Positions 24,725 to 36,310 of a stretch of 64,000 nucleotides of DNA are shown here, piece by piece. Source of the DNA: Selenomonas sp. AE3005 (GTDB lineage Bacteria > Bacillota > Negativicutes > Selenomonadales > Selenomonadaceae); contig NZ_JMME01000001.1 in NCBI RefSeq assembly GCF_000686945.1, forward strand, positions 62,001 through 126,000, given 5' to 3'. The notes beneath the pieces are model-generated. The model was not told where the DNA came from and ran no database searches. It worked only from the letters and a program-made list of their open reading frames with translations. The translations under genes were made by a program, and so were the position numbers. Position 1 is the stretch's first letter. Every line of letters begins with the position of its first letter.

Positions 24725-26164
24725 GAGTTTGTCAAGATAAGTGTGTAAGTTTTTTTGCCATAAGAAAAGCGGTCCGAAAGGGCCGCCTTTTCTATGGGAA
24801 AAAGCTTAAAATTGCTCGTACTTTAGCATTCTTGCCTGAATTTTTTCATCAATAGCTAATTGGTTCCGTACCATAGACCACCGCATAATGGGATGCCCCT
24901 GCCATTTTTTGTACAGCTCCAGAATTCGCAGATAAAGAATCTTGCGAACAGCATTTTCATGAGGGAAAGCCCCTTTTCTCGTTACCTTGCGAAAGCTGGA
25001 ATTAACGCTCTCTATGGCGTTGGTAGTATACATCACACGACGTACGGCACTGCCATAATTGAAAAGCTGTTCCACATGTATCCAGTTTCTCTCCCATACG
25101 GCCACTGCTCCAGGATAATGTTTCCAAGTTTCCTTAAAACGGTCAAATTCGGCTATAGCCGTTTTGAGATTAACAGCACCATAAATCTTCTTAAGCTGGG
25201 CTGTAAATCCTTTGTAATCCTTGGATGGGATATACTTAATAGAATTGCGGATAAGGTGCACAATGCAGCGTTGTACCACCACCTGTGGAAAAATTGCTTT
25301 TGCCCCTTCTTCCAGCCCGGAAACACCGTCCATGCTGATGAAAGCCACGTCTTCAACACCGCGTGTCTTAATTTCGTCAAAAATCTGCATCCAGTTATGC
25401 TTGCCTTCGGTGTCGCTAATCCATAAGCCTAGGATATCCTTGATACCATCCAAATCATAGCCGAGAATTACATAGATGGCACAGTTTTTCGTCTCGTACT
25501 CCTGCCGTATAGGGACGTAAAGACAGTCTACAAATATAAAGGGATAAAAGGGCTTGAGGGGCCGATTCTGCCAGACTTCAGCTTCCTCCAGCACACGGTC
25601 GGTGATGTTTGAGATACTTTCCGCTGACAGGCTGAAGCCATAAATGTCTTCAATGGTCGAGGATATATCACGCTGGCTCATACCACGTCCATACATGGAC
25701 AAGACTTTATCCTCAATACCCGTAATATCCTTTGACCGTTTAGGAATAGCCTGCGGCTCAAAGGAACCATCCCTGTCGCGAGGAACGCTGACGGGAATTT
25801 CACCAAAACTGCTTCGAACGGTCTTGTCGATATAGCCATTGCGGCGATTGTCTGTATCCTTGCTGCCGTGGTCGTTAGATGTATAGCCCAGGTGGTTGTC
25901 CATTTCTCCCTGCAACATAGCTTCCAGCATGGGGCCAAATACATCTTTTATAGCATCCTGCATTTCCTCCTTATTCTGGGGGTGATATTGCTCCATGATA
26001 AGTTTGGCGATAGCCTGTCCTTTTTCATTGCCTCTGTTTTTTCGTCTTGCCATAAGTGCTGTACTCCGTTTCTGTCATTATGATGATACTGTACCGCACT
26101 TTCGAATAAAAAGAAAGTGCGTAAGTTTGTTACCGGTAACTTACACACTTAATTTTACACTCTC
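24725..26164 (-). mobile_element. Complete IS256-family insertion sequence (1440 bp)
   Basis: The ends are imperfect 27-bp terminal inverted repeats (24725-24751 and 26138-26164), matching at 22 of 27 positions with AAGTGTGTAAGTT identical at the inner end. They are flanked by perfect 8-bp duplications GGGATTTA (24717-24724 and 26165-26172). One intact transposase gene lies inside. The perfect duplication shows a simple transposition that has not been rearranged. Confidence 0.93.
24806..26053 (-). CDS. IS256-family (Mutator-type) transposase
   Basis: This 415-residue intact transposase has the DDE acidic residues in their usual contexts: the first Asp in FIFVDCLYVPI, the second in ISMDGVSGLEEG and the Glu in YTTNAIESVNSSFRK. 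The C(2)H-like VQRCIVHLIRNS motif of the family is also present. The N-terminal third holds the DNA-binding region. It appears functional, with no frameshift or stop. Confidence 0.96.
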   Translation of the reverse strand: MARRKNRGNEKGQAIAKLIMEQYHPQNKEEMQDAIKDVFGPMLEAMLQGEMDNHLGYTSNDHGSKDTDNRRNGYIDKTVRSSFGEIPVSVPRDRDGSFEPQAIPKRSKDITGIEDKVLSMYGRGMSQRDISSTIEDIYGFSLSAESISNITDRVLEEAEVWQNRPLKPFYPFIFVDCLYVPIRQEYETKNCAIYVILGYDLDGIKDILGLWISDTEGKHNWMQIFDEIKTRGVEDVAFISMDGVSGLEEGAKAIFPQVVVQRCIVHLIRNSIKYIPSKDYKGFTAQLKKIYGAVNLKTAIAEFDRFKETWKHYPGAVAVWERNWIHVEQLFNYGSAVRRVMYTTNAIESVNSSFRKVTRKGAFPHENAVRKILYLRILELYKKWQGHPIMRWSMVRNQLAIDEKIQARMLKYEQF

Positions 26165-26183
26165 GGGATTTAATTTGTTTGTT

Positions 26184-28232
26184 TTAAATACCCATCTCGA
26201 TGTTGTGAATGATGGTGGTAAGTTTTTCCATTTCCTCACTGGTACGTTCGTTGATGGTTTCCAGAGCTTTGATGGACTGCGTCGATTTCTGAATGTGGGC
26301 AAAGCCTTCGTTCAGGTTCTTATGCAGTTCCTTCATCTGTCTGGCGAAGTTTTCATCGAAGTCATTGATTTGCTGCTCGAAGTCCTTGTTGTCAACCAGA
26401 ATCTTTTCGATTTCGCTGACATCGTGGAGGAGGGCGCTGATGGCCTCATCAGATACATGCAGGTTGGTCTGCGTATTTTCGGAGAGCTTGCGGACTTCCT
26501 GCGCAACTACGGAGAACCCACGGCCAGCCTCACCTGCGCGGGCAGCCTCGATAGCGGCATTGAGAGCCAGCAGGTTTATCTGCGCGGCAATTTCGTTAAT
26601 CATCTTCATGACGTCATCGATTTTCTGGGTGCTCTGGGAGAGCATATCCAGTTTCGGGGTGATTTCCCGGTTGCGGTCGGTCAGTTGATTGAACAGGCCA
26701 TTCTGTTCATCAATACCGCCGGACAGTTTTTGAATAGCTGCTTGAATCTGGTCAACGTCATTGGACATACGCATGATGGTTTTGACGATATCAGGCATTT
26801 TGGCCTGATAGTCCTGGAACATCTTGATAAGGTTGTCCTTAAGGGCTTCCGTATGTTTCTGCCTGTCGATAATGCGGTTGTAGAAGAACGCGCTGCAGTT
26901 GGCGTAGATACGGGGGAAGTTGTCAATGTAAGCATCGGCAAAAGTTGTTCCTTCCGGAACGTGATAGAAGAAGATAGCCGTGATGGTTTCATTGACATGC
27001 AGGCCGGCGATTTCACCGAAACTGGAGAAACCGGCTACGGGAATATCCCTGAACTGGTCGATATGTTTGATTTCATCAGGATACCCCAGACGGCGCAGAA
27101 TACAGTCGTTAAGTATACCGCCGATGGGCTGCGGCTTATTGGCTGCATAAGTCTTAAGGTCACGGCTCAGCGTCTGGGACAGGGAAATACGTTTTAACAG
27201 GTATAGTTTTTCGCCGGTAACCACATCGCAGAAGAAGTTAATCCGGTAATTTTCTTCATCATAGCCGGATGGCGTACGGATGAAATCTTCACCGTTGATA
27301 TCCGTAGCGAAGGTGTAACCCTGCATTTTGGCCTGTACTTCCGCAACGGTCTGTACGTGGAAATAATCTTTCAGGGCATCTAAGAAGGGAACTTCCGTGC
27401 CGCCGGATTCGACGCTTTCTACATAGCGCAGGGCGCTATTGGCAGTACCGACAGTAAAGTCAGTGCCGGTGCGCTCTACAGCCTGTGATTTAAAGATGCC
27501 GTAGCGGTATTCCTTCTTCAGGCGGAAGATGGAAATGACGGCGTGGTTTTCGAGACACTGACCATCGTCATAAATATAGGTGTGTGCGAAGTCCAGATTA
27601 CCGGCAGAGCTGCCGCCGATAAACGGAATCGGGAATTTGTTGGAAGAGAATAGCGCCTGCGAAACGAAGGTTTCACAGCTGGATACGCCGTCGATGTAGA
27701 CCATAGCGAAGGTGTGGCCAACGCTGAGGCGGAAGGGCGGCCGATGTTTTTCGATTTCCCTTTGGATGGCCTCTACACGGTCATTGACAGACATTTCCAC
27801 GGTACCGCTGCGCAAATCGGCATCCGGCAGGGGAATATGCATGGTGTAAATATCGTCAATCATGCGTTTGGAGAATGACTGCAGGAGGATTTTGCCACGG
27901 TGTTCGCCAGCCTCGCAATAGAGGGTAGAACTGCCCGGAGCGCGGCACAACTCACCGGAGGTGGTCATCAGGGTTAATTTGGTGCTGCTGGGAATTTCCT
28001 GCTTAATCAGGCGGGCAATTTCCGGTACGTCCAAATCCGGCGATAAAAAGCCGATGACAAAAGCACAGCCTTCCGCTACGTCCACCAATTCTTTGAGGCG
28101 CAGTGCGGTAAGCTCGCTTTTGCTGAAGTAGCCCGTCTTGATGTCGGGGAGATTCACCGCAGCCGGGGTAACAGGGGGCGGCGTCTGGGGCGCAGCCTCG
28201 GCCTTACGGCCGCCATCAAAAATACTAAACAT
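26184..28232 (-). CDS. Soluble FIST-domain chemoreceptor (MCP signalling domain)
   Basis: About 682 residues with no membrane segment. An N-terminal FIST domain (~residues 45-230) and FIST-C domain (~240-400) form a predicted small-ligand sensor; the chemoreceptor signalling region follows, with [40 protein letters not shown]. This predicts cytoplasmic sensing, perhaps of amino acids or related metabolites, as proposed for FIST domains. ATG 28232 is chosen because GAGAGGTG lies eight bases upstream. It converges on the membrane receptor gene, with the IS element between them. Confidence 0.9.
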   Translation of the reverse strand: MFSIFDGGRKAEAAPQTPPPVTPAAVNLPDIKTGYFSKSELTALRLKELVDVAEGCAFVIGFLSPDLDVPEIARLIKQEIPSSTKLTLMTTSGELCRAPGSSTLYCEAGEHRGKILLQSFSKRMIDDIYTMHIPLPDADLRSGTVEMSVNDRVEAIQREIEKHRPPFRLSVGHTFAMVYIDGVSSCETFVSQALFSSNKFPIPFIGGSSAGNLDFAHTYIYDDGQCLENHAVISIFRLKKEYRYGIFKSQAVERTGTDFTVGTANSALRYVESVESGGTEVPFLDALKDYFHVQTVAEVQAKMQGYTFATDINGEDFIRTPSGYDEENYRINFFCDVVTGEKLYLLKRISLSQTLSRDLKTYAANKPQPIGGILNDCILRRLGYPDEIKHIDQFRDIPVAGFSSFGEIAGLHVNETITAIFFYHVPEGTTFADAYIDNFPRIYANCSAFFYNRIIDRQKHTEALKDNLIKMFQDYQAKMPDIVKTIMRMSNDVDQIQAAIQKLSGGIDEQNGLFNQLTDRNREITPKLDMLSQSTQKIDDVMKMINEIAAQINLLALNAAIEAARAGEAGRGFSVVAQEVRKLSENTQTNLHVSDEAISALLHDVSEIEKILVDNKDFEQQINDFDENFARQMKELHKNLNEGFAHIQKSTQSIKALETINERTSEEMEKLTTIIHNIEMGI

Positions 28233-28654
28233 AATCTCAACACCTCTCAAGTTTTTTCAGTATCCCTAGTTTATCCTATTTTTATAACGCAGTTTCTCAA
28301 CTGTTGTTTATATTCTCGCTTGCCGGCCTAATTCCTGCTGTAAAACAAAGATTTAAGTCTATAAATAGGAAAATTTATAATTATTTTAAAATAGTAACAA
28401 GAAAAACTTTTAGACCGCAGAGGGAGAACAAAAGTATCAATGACATACGCGCGTTGGGGGCTGGTGTTCTTTTTAGGCGGAATAATATTTATAAAATACG
28501 AGATTTTACCTGCAAAAGTTACATAATCATGTTGACAAAAAAGTTAATTCGCGCAATAATGTATACATATTTACAACATTACATATTGAATTGCGGTACA
28601 TAAACGTGTTATTATGTTTGTGTATGATGTACGATTCCAGAGGGGGATTGCAGG
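28233..28654. other. AT-rich intergenic region between the FIST receptor and ilvH
   Basis: This ~420-bp stretch holds no convincing gene. It contains the ilv promoter region near its right end and a 10-bp palindrome ATGTATACAT (28559-28568) over the -10 site. I looked for a T-box or leader peptide before ilvH and saw neither. Confidence 0.6.
28532..28560 (+). promoter_or_regulatory. Candidate promoter of the ilv-leu operon
   Basis: TTGACA (28532-28537) and AATAAT (28555-28560) have 17-base spacing. The palindrome ATGTATACAT overlaps the -10 box and could be a repressor site. An alternative is TTGAAT (28586) with TATTAT (28610). Confidence 0.5.
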
Positions 28655-30182
<1,528 letters not shown>

Positions 30183-30250
30183 GTTGTAACCTTCTGCAAA
30201 AGCAGGAATATGTCCATTTAAGTCGAATGTTTTAATTAAACAGTTGTGAG

Positions 30251-30285
30251 AAGCCTTCCCCTTCCACCTAACGGGAAGGCTTTTC
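30251..30285 (+). terminator. Hairpin between ilvC and leuC (partial terminator or processing site)
   Basis: AAGCCTTCCC (30251-30260) pairs with GGGAAGGCTT (30273-30282), followed by TTCTT. It lies inside an otherwise continuous biosynthetic gene set, so it may reduce rather than stop expression of the leu genes. Confidence 0.7.
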
Positions 30286-30310
30286 TTGTAGATAACGGGA
30301 GAGTGAGAGC

Positions 30311-31573
30311 ATGGGTATGACGATGAGCGAGAAGATTCTCGCCAAACATGCCGGGCTGGAACGCGTGGAAGCGGGCCAGCTGGTGACCTGCAAATTGGAT
30401 ATGGTGCTGGCCAACGATATTACGGCACCGCCGTCTATCAAAATTTTTGAAAGCATTGGCCGTCCGGTCTTTGATAAGGAAAAAATTGCTTTGGTTCCTG
30501 ACCATTTTCAGCCGGCCAAAGATATTAAATCCGCTGAACTTGCCAAAATCGTGCGTGACTTTGCCGTCAAGCACGAGATTGTGCATTATTTTGAGCAGGG
30601 CCGTGTCGGTATTGAACATGTTATCCTGCCGGAGCAGGGTATTGTAGCGCCGGGTATGCTGACCATCGGTGCTGATTCCCATACCTGTACCTATGGTGCG
30701 GTCAATGGTTTTGCTACGGGCGTAGGTTCTACGGATTTGGGTGCGGCCATGGCCACGGGCGAGGCTTGGTTTAAGGTGCCGCAGGCCATCAAGGTCGAAC
30801 TGACTGGCACAAAACCTGCCGGTATCAGCGGCAAGGATGTTATCCTGACGCTGATTGGCCAGATTGGCGTTGATGGTGCGCTCTATAAGTCCTTGGAATT
30901 TGCAGGTGTTGGTGTGAAGTCGCTGACTATGACGGACCGCCTGACCATTTCCAATATGGCCATCGAGGCTGGCGGCAAGGCAGGTATCTTCCCTTATGAT
31001 GAAATCACGGCCGCATATGTCAAAGATCGGGTGAAAAAGCCTTTTGAGCCGGTGGCAGCCGATGATGACGCTGTTTACTGCCAGGTTGTGAAAATTGACT
31101 TGTCAACCTTGAAACCGGTAGTGGCATTCCCTCATCTGCCGGGCAATACCAAACGGGTAGAGGATATAGAAGAACCCATTGCCATTCAGCAGGTAATTAT
31201 CGGTTCCTGCACCAATGGCCGTCTGGAGGATTTGCAGATTGCCGCGGAAGTATTCAAGGGACATAAGGTGGCTGACGGTGTACGCTGCATTGTCATTCCC
31301 GGCAGCCCGGCCGTATATAAGGAGGCCATGAAACGCGGTTATATTGATATTTTCCTTGATGCGGACTGTGCAGTGTCCACGCCGACCTGCGGCCCGTGCC
31401 TGGGCGGTTATATGGGCATTATGGCGGCCGGTGAGAAATGCGTTTCGACCACCAACCGCAATTTCCGCGGCCGTATGGGACACGTGGATAGTGAAGTTTA
31501 CTTAGCTGGCCCTCATGTGGCGGCGGCAAGTGCAATTTTAGGCAGAATTGCCACGGCAGAGGAGGTACAGTAA
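30311..31573 (+). CDS. leuC: 3-isopropylmalate dehydratase large subunit
   Basis: 420 residues of the archaeal/Firmicute-type LeuC (shorter than the ~466-residue E. coli form). The [4Fe-4S] ligands are the Cys of IIGSCTNGR and the two of PTCGPCLGG; the aconitase motif [21 protein letters not shown] is intact. It isomerises isopropylmalate with LeuD. ATG 30311 has GGGAGAG seven bases upstream. An exact TTGACTTGTCAA lies at 31095-31106. Confidence 0.95.
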   Translation: MGMTMSEKILAKHAGLERVEAGQLVTCKLDMVLANDITAPPSIKIFESIGRPVFDKEKIALVPDHFQPAKDIKSAELAKIVRDFAVKHEIVHYFEQGRVGIEHVILPEQGIVAPGMLTIGADSHTCTYGAVNGFATGVGSTDLGAAMATGEAWFKVPQAIKVELTGTKPAGISGKDVILTLIGQIGVDGALYKSLEFAGVGVKSLTMTDRLTISNMAIEAGGKAGIFPYDEITAAYVKDRVKKPFEPVAADDDAVYCQVVKIDLSTLKPVVAFPHLPGNTKRVEDIEEPIAIQQVIIGSCTNGRLEDLQIAAEVFKGHKVADGVRCIVIPGSPAVYKEAMKRGYIDIFLDADCAVSTPTCGPCLGGYMGIMAAGEKCVSTTNRNFRGRMGHVDSEVYLAGPHVAAASAILGRIATAEEVQ

Positions 31574-31574
31574 T

Positions 31575-32063
31575 ATGAAACTGGAAGGAAAAGTTTGGCG
31601 TTATGGCGATAATATCGATACGGATGTAATTATTCCGGCCAGATATTTAAATACGTTTGACCCGAAGGAACTGGCCAGCCATTGTATGGTGGATATCGAT
31701 GAAAGTTTTGCGCAGAACGTGCAGGAGGGCGATATCATGGTGGGCGGCCGCAATTTTGGCTGTGGTTCTTCCCGTGAACATGCGCCGGTAGCCATTAAGG
31801 CCAGCGGCATTCCCGTGGTCATTGCCGCAAGCTTTGCGCGGATATTCTACCGCAATGGTATTAACATTGGCCTGCCCCTGCTGGAAATCGGTGATGACGT
31901 GGAAAAAATCAACGCCGATGATAAACTCCGCGTTGATGTGTCCACAGGTGTTATCGAGGACCTGACCACCGGTGATGTGTTCCACGCACATCCGCTGCCG
32001 GGCTTTGTGCAGGAAATTGCAGCCTCCGGCGGTCTTATTGAATACATCAAGAAGAATAAGTGA
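31575..32063 (+). CDS. leuD: 3-isopropylmalate dehydratase small subunit
   Basis: 162 residues of the short LeuD type, with [16 protein letters not shown] near the N terminus and [19 protein letters not shown], the swivelling-domain signature. It completes the LeuCD enzyme. The start lies two bases after the leuC stop. Confidence 0.95.
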   Translation: MKLEGKVWRYGDNIDTDVIIPARYLNTFDPKELASHCMVDIDESFAQNVQEGDIMVGGRNFGCGSSREHAPVAIKASGIPVVIAASFARIFYRNGINIGLPLLEIGDDVEKINADDKLRVDVSTGVIEDLTTGDVFHAHPLPGFVQEIAASGGLIEYIKKNK

Positions 32064-32073
32064 GGAAAATCCT

Positions 32074-33141
32074 ATGGCATATAAAATTACAGTTATTCCC
32101 GGTGATGGTATTGGCAAGGAAATCACGGATTCTGCGGTAGAAGTGTTACAGGCAGCTGACAAGAAATTCGGCTTAGGGTTAAATTTTGCGTATCATGACG
32201 CCGGCGGCACGGCTTATGACAAGTTCGGTACACCCCTGCCACAGGAAACAATTGCTGCCTGCAAGGCTGCGGATGGTGTGCTGTTCGGAGCTGTGGGTGG
32301 CGATAAATGGGATAAGGTAGACCCGGCCAAGCGTCCGGAAAAAGCCATTTTGGGCCTGCGCAAGGAACTCGGGCTTTATGCCAACCTGCGCCCGGTTAAA
32401 GTTGCAGACGCTTTGGTGGAATATTCTCCGCTCAAACCGGAACTGGTAAGGGGCGTGGACCTCGTCATTGTCCGCGAGCTTATCGGCGGCATTTACTTTG
32501 GGGAAAAATGCGAGTCTGAGCAGCATAATGGCGTGGAACGGGCCTGGGATTTGGAAAACTATTCCGTACCCGAAGTGGAACGCATTGCCAAACTCGCTTT
32601 TGACACGGCCAAACTGCGCCGCGGCAAGGTGACGTCTGTTGACAAGTCAAATGTGCTGGCTACGTCCCGTCTCTGGCGCAGAACGGTCGAAAAAGTAGCC
32701 AAGGATTATCCGGAAGTGGAGTATGGCAATCTCTATGTGGATAACTGTGCCATGCAGATTGCCGTAAAGCCTACGCAGTTTGATGTTATCGTGACGGGCA
32801 ACCTCTTTGGTGATATTCTCTCTGATGAGGCGGCTGTGGTGGGCGGTTCCATCGGTATGCTGCCGTCGGCGTCCATTGGCACGAGTACGAGCCTGTACGA
32901 GCCGATTCACGGCAGTGCACCGGATATTGCCGGCAAGGGTATTGCCAACCCGATTGGTACGATTTTGTCCGCGGCTATGCTGCTGAGATATTCCCTGCAT
33001 GAGGAGGCGGCAGCTGATGCCATTGAGGCGGCTGTGGACAAGGCTTTGGCTGAAGGTTACCGCACGCCGGATTTGTGGAAGGACGGCTTTACCAAGGTCA
33101 ATACCAGTGAAATGACCAAAATAATCAGCGAGAGGGTGTAA
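32074..33141 (+). CDS. leuB: 3-isopropylmalate dehydrogenase
   Basis: 355 residues with the beta-decarboxylating dehydrogenase signature: ITVIPGDGIGKEI, RENIGGIYFG-like RELIGGIYFGE, the catalytic VDKSNVLATSRLWR and the NAD-binding GSAPDIAGKGIANP. It oxidises 3-isopropylmalate to 2-oxoisocaproate. The D-K-S-N codons carry TTGACAAGTCAA (32639-32650), the complement of the recurrent palindrome. Confidence 0.96.
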   Translation: MAYKITVIPGDGIGKEITDSAVEVLQAADKKFGLGLNFAYHDAGGTAYDKFGTPLPQETIAACKAADGVLFGAVGGDKWDKVDPAKRPEKAILGLRKELGLYANLRPVKVADALVEYSPLKPELVRGVDLVIVRELIGGIYFGEKCESEQHNGVERAWDLENYSVPEVERIAKLAFDTAKLRRGKVTSVDKSNVLATSRLWRRTVEKVAKDYPEVEYGNLYVDNCAMQIAVKPTQFDVIVTGNLFGDILSDEAAVVGGSIGMLPSASIGTSTSLYEPIHGSAPDIAGKGIANPIGTILSAAMLLRYSLHEEAAADAIEAAVDKALAEGYRTPDLWKDGFTKVNTSEMTKIISERV

Positions 33142-33144
33142 TAT

Positions 33145-34809
33145 ATGAATGGAGCACAGGCAGTCGTTGCATGTTTAAAAGAACAGGGCGTCGATACGGT
33201 GTTTGGCTATCCCGGGGGGATGATACTGCCCTTGTATGACGCTTTATATGATAGCAAGGAGATACAGCAGGTTCTGGTAACCCACGAGCAGAATGCCGCC
33301 CACGCAGCTGATGGCTATGCCCGTGCTTCAGGCAAGGTGGGCGTTTGTATTGCAACGTCCGGGCCGGGGGCCACTAATCTGGTGACGGGCATTGCCACGG
33401 CCTTTATGGATTCAATTCCCGTGGTAGCCATTACCGGACAGGTGGATACTTCCCTGTTGGGCAGGGACGCTTTTCAGGAAACAGATATTCTTGATGTGAC
33501 CATGCCCATTACCAAACATAACTACAAGGTTAAGGACGCCAAGCTGCTGGTCAGTACCATCAGGGAGGCTTTTGCCCTGGCAAAAAAAGGCCGTCCCGGT
33601 CCGGTACTCGTCGATGTTCCCCGGGATTTGTTCTTTGAGGAAGTGCCTTTTGCCGCAGCGGCGGAGAACACGAGGACAGCCGGCAAGCCGGACGCTGATT
33701 TCCTCATTTGTGCCGCAGAGGCAGCGCAGGAAATCGTCAAGGCCCAGCGCCCCGTGGTTATCGTAGGCGGCGGTGTCATTTCTGCAGGTGCAACGGCTGA
33801 GGTAGAGGCGTTTGTGGAAAAGTATAATCTGCCAGTGGCCCATACGTTAATGGGGCTGGGGGCTATTTCCCGTGAACATCCGCAGTCCCTTGGCTTTGCC
33901 GGCATGCATGGCGAAAAAGCCGCCAATCATGCCATTGCAGCTGCTGACCTGATAATTGCCATTGGCAGCCGTTTTGGTGACCGTCAGACCGGCAATGTCA
34001 AAAAGTACACCCAGGATACAAAGTTTATTCATATTGATATTGACCCGGCAGAGATTGACAAGAACATCGGCAACAGTCTGGGACTGGCTGGCGATATGAA
34101 GGTTATCTTAAACCTGCTGATGAAACAGGACGCCACGGGCAATCTGGACGAGTGGTGGCAGCAGATTCAGGGCTGGCAGGAAACTTACGACTACGACTAT
34201 CATGTCAACCGGCTGACTGTGCCCTGGGCTTTGCACCAGGTGGCGCAAAATACCAAGGGTAAGCCCTATGCTTTTGCCACGGACGTTGGCCAGCACCAGA
34301 TGTGGGCTGCCCTGCACCTGCGTATCGAAGAACCGCGCACCTGGCTGACCTCGGGCGGCCTCGGTACGATGGGCTTTGGCCTGCCGGCAGCCATGGGGGC
34401 GCAGATGTACTACGGCGGCAGCCGCCGGGTTATCCATGTGGCCGGTGATGGCGGCATAAAGATGACAGGCAATGAGTTTTATACCATTGCCCGCCTGCAG
34501 CTGCCGATTATTTCCCTGATTGTCAACAACACGAGTCTGGGCATGATTCGTCAGCTGCAAAAGGTCATGTACAAGGAACGTTACATTGCCTGTGAATTTG
34601 ACTATCAGATGGATTACGCCGCCTATGCCGGCAGTTTTGGCATTAAGGCCGAAACGGTTTCCACGCAGGAGGAATTTGCCGAGGCCCTGAACCGGGCCCT
34701 GGCGGATACTGACCATCCCCGGGTGATTGTTCTCAATGTATGGCGCAGTTTTGTTGAGCCCATGATAAAGGGCGGCGCCCGGATTGATGAATTCGTAGAA
34801 TTTAAATAA
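33145..34809 (+). CDS. ilvB: Acetolactate synthase large (catalytic) subunit
   Basis: 554 residues of a ThDP-dependent synthase. The catalytic Glu is in THEQNAAHAADGYARA, and the cofactor motif is GDGGIKMTGNEFYTIARLQ...NNTSLGM. It condenses pyruvate to acetolactate. ATG 33145 lies three bases after leuB. leuA and ilvD are not in the window. It closes the six-gene operon; a weak terminator follows. Confidence 0.95.
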   Translation: MNGAQAVVACLKEQGVDTVFGYPGGMILPLYDALYDSKEIQQVLVTHEQNAAHAADGYARASGKVGVCIATSGPGATNLVTGIATAFMDSIPVVAITGQVDTSLLGRDAFQETDILDVTMPITKHNYKVKDAKLLVSTIREAFALAKKGRPGPVLVDVPRDLFFEEVPFAAAAENTRTAGKPDADFLICAAEAAQEIVKAQRPVVIVGGGVISAGATAEVEAFVEKYNLPVAHTLMGLGAISREHPQSLGFAGMHGEKAANHAIAAADLIIAIGSRFGDRQTGNVKKYTQDTKFIHIDIDPAEIDKNIGNSLGLAGDMKVILNLLMKQDATGNLDEWWQQIQGWQETYDYDYHVNRLTVPWALHQVAQNTKGKPYAFATDVGQHQMWAALHLRIEEPRTWLTSGGLGTMGFGLPAAMGAQMYYGGSRRVIHVAGDGGIKMTGNEFYTIARLQLPIISLIVNNTSLGMIRQLQKVMYKERYIACEFDYQMDYAAYAGSFGIKAETVSTQEEFAEALNRALADTDHPRVIVLNVWRSFVEPMIKGGARIDEFVEFK

Positions 34810-34818
34810 GCAAAAATC

Positions 34819-34850
34819 GCAGCTTGTCAGAGGATGGGCTGCTTTTTTGT
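34819..34850 (+). terminator. Terminator after ilvB
   Basis: GCAGC (34819-34823) pairs with GCTGC (34838-34842), followed by six T. The stem is short. Confidence 0.6.
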
Positions 34851-34949
34851 TTTGTGCGACTTTGTTAAAGTTAGCAGGAAATATCAGACCTTGTGGAGAA
34901 TAAAAGAATAAAGATTTTGGGTTGGGGAATGTTTAAGGGGTGCTGAGGG

Positions 34950-36239
34950 ATGTATATCTGCAATCTATTGATATATTTAATCGGCTTTTGGGAAAAAGAC
35001 TGGCAGGTGGTGGAGGACATAACTTTGCCTGCCAATGGCCGTATCAAGATAAGAACAGCTGCAAACCTGGCGGAAGTGACTCTGGCACCCAAGGAAAAAT
35101 GTTCTGCGGTAATCATGCACAGTCATGATGTGGGTGAGCTGGCCTCCATAAATGACAAGGTGGGAGAGAATGCCTGCCTGGTTATCTGCACTGATGAGCC
35201 GGATAAACTGACGGCTGCACAGCTTACACGGGCGCATAATGTCTGGCCTGACAGTTTTACGCCTGAGCTATGGCATTTTTATGTGCAGCGGCTGGCTGAT
35301 GATTTATACCGGCAGCGGGAATTGTGGGATACGGAAAATTGCCTGCAGACCATAGTGGATACCATGCCGGGATTCTTGTGGTTTAAGGATATGGAAGGCC
35401 ATCATTTGAAAGTCAATCAGGGCTTTTGCGAGATGGTTGGCAAGCAGATGCCTGATATTGTCGGCAAGCAGCATTATGAGATTTGGGGGATTACTCCCGA
35501 GCAGTATGCCGAAGGTGAGTATGTATGTCTGGAAACAGACGTGGCTATTGCCAAGCTGCAAAAGCCGACGATGTTTAAAGAGGAGGTTCTGCACTCCAAG
35601 CTGGGAGTGCGGAATTTGGAAACCTATAAATGTCCTATCTTTGATGAGGATGGCGATATGATTGGCAATATCGGTGTGGCCTATGATGTTACCGATGAAT
35701 ATGCCAATCGGGAACAGATTTTGCAAATGTCACGCACAGATGGGCTGACCCACCTGGCCAACCGCCGGTATTTTTACCAATATGTGGAGGAGAACCGTAA
35801 AAAAGGTGATTTAACCTTGTTTTACATTGACCTTGACCATTTTAAACAGCTTAATGATACGTATGGCCATCAGGCCGGCGATGCGGCGTTAATGATGGTA
35901 GGTGAACTGCTCAAAAGAGCTTTTCCTGAACAAATGGTCAGCCGTCTTGGCGGTGATGAGTTCGCAGTGGTTATTTTCTCGGTACCGGAACGGGCGGCTA
36001 TTCAGCAGCGGCTGGACGCGCTGTGTGATGAGGCGGAAGAATTCTTCCAGATTGATAAGGCTCTGAAAGGGCTGACGATGAGTATTGGCATTGCGTCGAC
36101 CAAAGACATGAAAGTGTCCCTTGATACATTGCTGAAACGCGGCGATGAGGCTCTTTATTACAGCAAGGCTTATTGCCGCGGCAGCTATACGTTTTATGAT
36201 GATATACAGGAAGAATTACATTTCGAGGAAAAATATTGA
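34950..36239 (+). CDS. PAS-GGDEF diguanylate cyclase
   Basis: 429 residues. An N-terminal region of unclear fold (~1-115) is followed by a PAS domain (~125-255, MPGFLWFKDMEGHHLKVNQGFC ... GVAYDVTDE) and a GGDEF domain with intact RLGGDEFAV (~residues 332-340). It should make c-di-GMP from GTP. The RxxD inhibitory site is not visible five residues before the motif. AAGGGG lies nine bases before the ATG. Confidence 0.92.
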   Translation: MYICNLLIYLIGFWEKDWQVVEDITLPANGRIKIRTAANLAEVTLAPKEKCSAVIMHSHDVGELASINDKVGENACLVICTDEPDKLTAAQLTRAHNVWPDSFTPELWHFYVQRLADDLYRQRELWDTENCLQTIVDTMPGFLWFKDMEGHHLKVNQGFCEMVGKQMPDIVGKQHYEIWGITPEQYAEGEYVCLETDVAIAKLQKPTMFKEEVLHSKLGVRNLETYKCPIFDEDGDMIGNIGVAYDVTDEYANREQILQMSRTDGLTHLANRRYFYQYVEENRKKGDLTLFYIDLDHFKQLNDTYGHQAGDAALMMVGELLKRAFPEQMVSRLGGDEFAVVIFSVPERAAIQQRLDALCDEAEEFFQIDKALKGLTMSIGIASTKDMKVSLDTLLKRGDEALYYSKAYCRGSYTFYDDIQEELHFEEKY

Positions 36240-36248
36240 TGATATGGA

Positions 36249-36305
36249 AACAGGCTGCTGCACGGCGGTGGAGTTAACGCCAGCTGTGCAGCAGCCTGTT
36301 TTATG
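36249..36305. terminator. Bidirectional terminator between the GGDEF and acyltransferase genes
   Basis: A 15-bp perfect stem (36249-36263 with 36286-36300) starts with AACAGGCTGCTGCAC and serves the convergent genes. Short T-rich tracts follow on the plus side. Confidence 0.8.
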
Positions 36306-36310
36306 CTTAT

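Noticed and set aside
28304-28603. 99-codon plus-strand frame upstream of ilvH
   Set aside because: It covers the promoter region, is AT-rich, has no good ribosome site and shows no recognisable protein features.
28251-28654. T-box or leader-peptide attenuator before ilvH
   Set aside because: I looked for the AGGGTGG-type T-box core and a Leu/Val/Ile-rich leader frame with a terminator and found neither.
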